From: Sphingomonas sp. AP4-R1 | Lineage (GTDB): Bacteria > Pseudomonadota > Alphaproteobacteria > Sphingomonadales > Sphingomonadaceae | Assembly (NCBI RefSeq): GCF_013113735.1 | Contig: NZ_CP053346.1 | Coordinates: 3,610,001-3,674,000 of the forward strand | Direction of reading: 5' to 3' | Length of the DNA stretch: 64,000 nt | Position numbers and translations under genes: made by a program | The notes under the pieces: generated by a model | The model's input: the letters and a program-made list of their open reading frames with translations, nothing else | Database searches by the model: none | Told to the model about the DNA's origin: nothing | Part shown: positions 62,973-64,000 of the stretch, one piece after another | How positions within the stretch are numbered: position 1 is the first letter of the stretch | Layout of the letters: the number at the start of each line of letters is the position of its first letter

Positions 62973-63386
62973 CTACCGGCCCAGCGCGGCGAATCCCACG
63001 AGGAGGGCTTTGACGCTGACGTCTTGGATGTCGCGGGCGGCCTCTGCGACCTCACGCACGAAGTCCTTGGAATAATATCCGTCGCCAACCCTTCGGAACT
63101 GCATCGACCAGGTGCCGAAGCAGCGTCGATCGGTCGCAACATTCTCCGCCACCTTTATGTCCACGTGGCGCGGGTCATGCACGATGCGCTTCATCGTTGC
63201 TTCGACATGAAACGGGCTGCCCTCCAAAACCTGTATGAAGCGGCGACCATCCGACAGAAGTATTCCGCTGATGGCAGTGATCCGATTCCGGGTACCCGCC
63301 TGCATGGCGATCGAACTCACCACGTCGTCAGAGAGCGACTTGGCAGCCGTACTAAGATAGACAATGCGGCGCAGATTTAAGGTCAT
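62973..63386 (-). CDS. BLUF domain blue-light sensor
   Basis: The 137-residue protein is a single BLUF (FAD-binding blue-light) domain plus a C-terminal helix. Key residues are Tyr10 in RRIVYLST, Asn34 in GTRNRITAISGILL, Gln52 in RRFIQVLEG, and the Trp/Met in FGTWSMQF. These form the Tyr-Gln-FAD hydrogen-bond switch. Stand-alone BLUF proteins act through partners; no EAL or kinase is attached or adjacent. The start at 63386 (MTLNLRR) fits the domain start, but its ATG is the end of a 9-bp hairpin and no ribosome site is visible. In-frame starts at 63440 or 63467 remain possible. Confidence 0.87.
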   Translation of the reverse strand: MTLNLRRIVYLSTAAKSLSDDVVSSIAMQAGTRNRITAISGILLSDGRRFIQVLEGSPFHVEATMKRIVHDPRHVDIKVAENVATDRRCFGTWSMQFRRVGDGYYSKDFVREVAEAARDIQDVSVKALLVGFAALGR

Positions 63387-63407
63387 GTCGACGTAACCGT
63401 CGACATG
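63384..63407. repeat. Inverted repeat covering the BLUF start codon
   Basis: CATGTCGAC (63384-63392) and GTCGACATG (63399-63407) are perfect inverted copies with a 6-base loop. In the leftward transcript the right arm ends with the AUG of the BLUF gene. It could hide the start codon in a hairpin or be a protein-binding operator. Confidence 0.6.
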
Positions 63408-63871
63408 TCGACGCGCTTCCTCACTTTTGGCATTCTCCATAAAAATCTGAGGCTGTGGCCCGACCATCACAACGCAGATTAAGTCTGAACATGTCCATGC
63501 TCGGCAAAGGAGCGGCGGTCGTCCATGCTACCAGTCGCAAGGGCATGAAGACACGTCTGTAGTGCCCCGGGAACAAGTGATCTTTATGCCCATTGGCTCA
63601 CTGGAGAGCCCGTTTATTCGGTTGAGCCGAGATAACCCGTGATCGGCGGGCGCTGCGTGCTTCACTTTCGCTTCCTTCGCCTCTGAATTTTGGGTTTCTT
63701 CTCCAAGACGTGACACCCGCTCTCTTTCAGACGCGCGACGCCGATCACGCCACGCCACCAAGCGCTTCCCCGACGTAGAGCCAGACGGTGTTCATGGTGA
63801 ATGACGCGAGCATGTCAAACCTCGCAGAAGATCGCGCCTCGCTCGGAAAGATTGCACTCGATCCCCGCTCG
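63408..63871. other. Intergenic region
   Basis: No gene is convincing. GGAAC-N16-CATT on the plus strand (about 63569-63593) resembles the weak element before glgC, but no gene follows it in that direction. Confidence 0.35.
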
Positions 63872-64000
63872 TCAAGACGGCAGCGCCGCATCTGGATGGA
63901 CCAAATCCTGAGCGCGTAAATTCTCCCAAAATTCGACCGGGATATTCGCGCTGAGTGCGGCATGGTCAGCAAGAACATGATCTGCGTTCGCCGTGCCGAC
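63872..64000 (-). CDS. Aldo/keto reductase, C-terminal end (cut by window edge)
   Basis: Reading leftward from the window edge, the last 42 codons encode VGTANADHVLADHAALSANI, then PVEFWENLRAQDLVHPDAAL and PS before TGA. The pattern ALS..IP..FW..LR...L.HPDA.LP is the typical end of D-threo-aldose (L-fucose) dehydrogenase-type aldo/keto reductases. The NADPH site and catalytic tetrad lie outside the window. The call rests only on this tail. Confidence 0.6.
   Translation of the reverse strand, partial: VGTANADHVLADHAALSANIPVEFWENLRAQDLVHPDAALPS

Noticed and set aside
1..64000. CRISPR arrays, complete insertion sequences, rRNA and tRNA genes
   Set aside because: No regularly spaced repeats, transposase genes with terminal repeats, or conserved RNA gene cores were seen on either strand.

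Overview
This window is GC-rich alphaproteobacterial chromosome, most likely from a Sphingomonas-like sphingomonad. The reasons are the strong GC bias at third codon positions, a biliverdin-type bacteriophytochrome fused to an HWE kinase and a receiver, a Ku/LigD pair, a set of small stress proteins, and repeated GGAAC-N16-CGTT elements that match the alphaproteobacterial general-stress sigma factor EcfG. No tRNA, rRNA, CRISPR array or complete insertion sequence was seen.

Region by region. 0-8.3 kb is metabolic and redox housekeeping: two YceI proteins around a cytochrome b561, a LysR regulator diverging from a DODA-type extradiol dioxygenase, an L-lactate permease, a bicupin protein, and a LysR/YitT divergent pair. 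8.3-14.1 kb is a valine-degradation operon (mmsA, acyl-CoA dehydrogenase, 3-hydroxyisobutyryl-CoA hydrolase, mmsB) opposite a LysR gene; the enoyl-CoA hydratase expected inside it survives only as a 57-codon stub. 14.2-16.7 kb is a red-light sensor kinase, and 17.2-22.5 kb a single large autotransporter. 22.5-25.8 kb is scarred sequence: two tyrosine-recombinase fragments in opposite orientation, small orphan genes, a diguanylate cyclase and a gene tail. 25.8-30.6 kb holds a CPA1-type cation/proton antiporter and the ku-ligD non-homologous end-joining operon.

31.8-45.0 kb is a glycogen/trehalose locus. glgB-glgX-treZ-malQ-treY run leftward, each overlapping the next by 4 bases, and glgC-glgA diverge to the right. 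Together they make ADP-glucose, polymerise and branch it, debranch it, and convert the maltodextrin ends into trehalose by the TreY/TreZ route.

45-60.5 kb is an accessory, stress-like region of small membrane, disordered and single-domain proteins: DUF2934, CsbD, an RMF-like protein, DUF3429, DUF4142, a 23-residue hydrophobic peptide, a ureohydrolase, a CAP-domain protein, a PHB-depolymerase-like esterase, DUF2252, an FdhF/YdeP oxidoreductase and a catalase-family protein. Several carry EcfG-like promoters, so this stretch reads as a dispersed general-stress regulon. A candidate small RNA with its own terminator lies at about 55.66-55.72 kb. 60.5-64 kb holds an MFS transporter, a RibD/DHFR-like reductase, a BLUF blue-light sensor whose start codon lies in a hairpin, and the C-terminal end of an aldo/keto reductase.

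How it may fit together (inference): light sensing (phytochrome-HWE kinase, BLUF), general-stress transcription (EcfG sites), compatible-solute supply (TreYZ), peroxide defence (catalase family) and double-strand break repair (Ku/LigD) together suit a bacterium of exposed, drying or illuminated surfaces.
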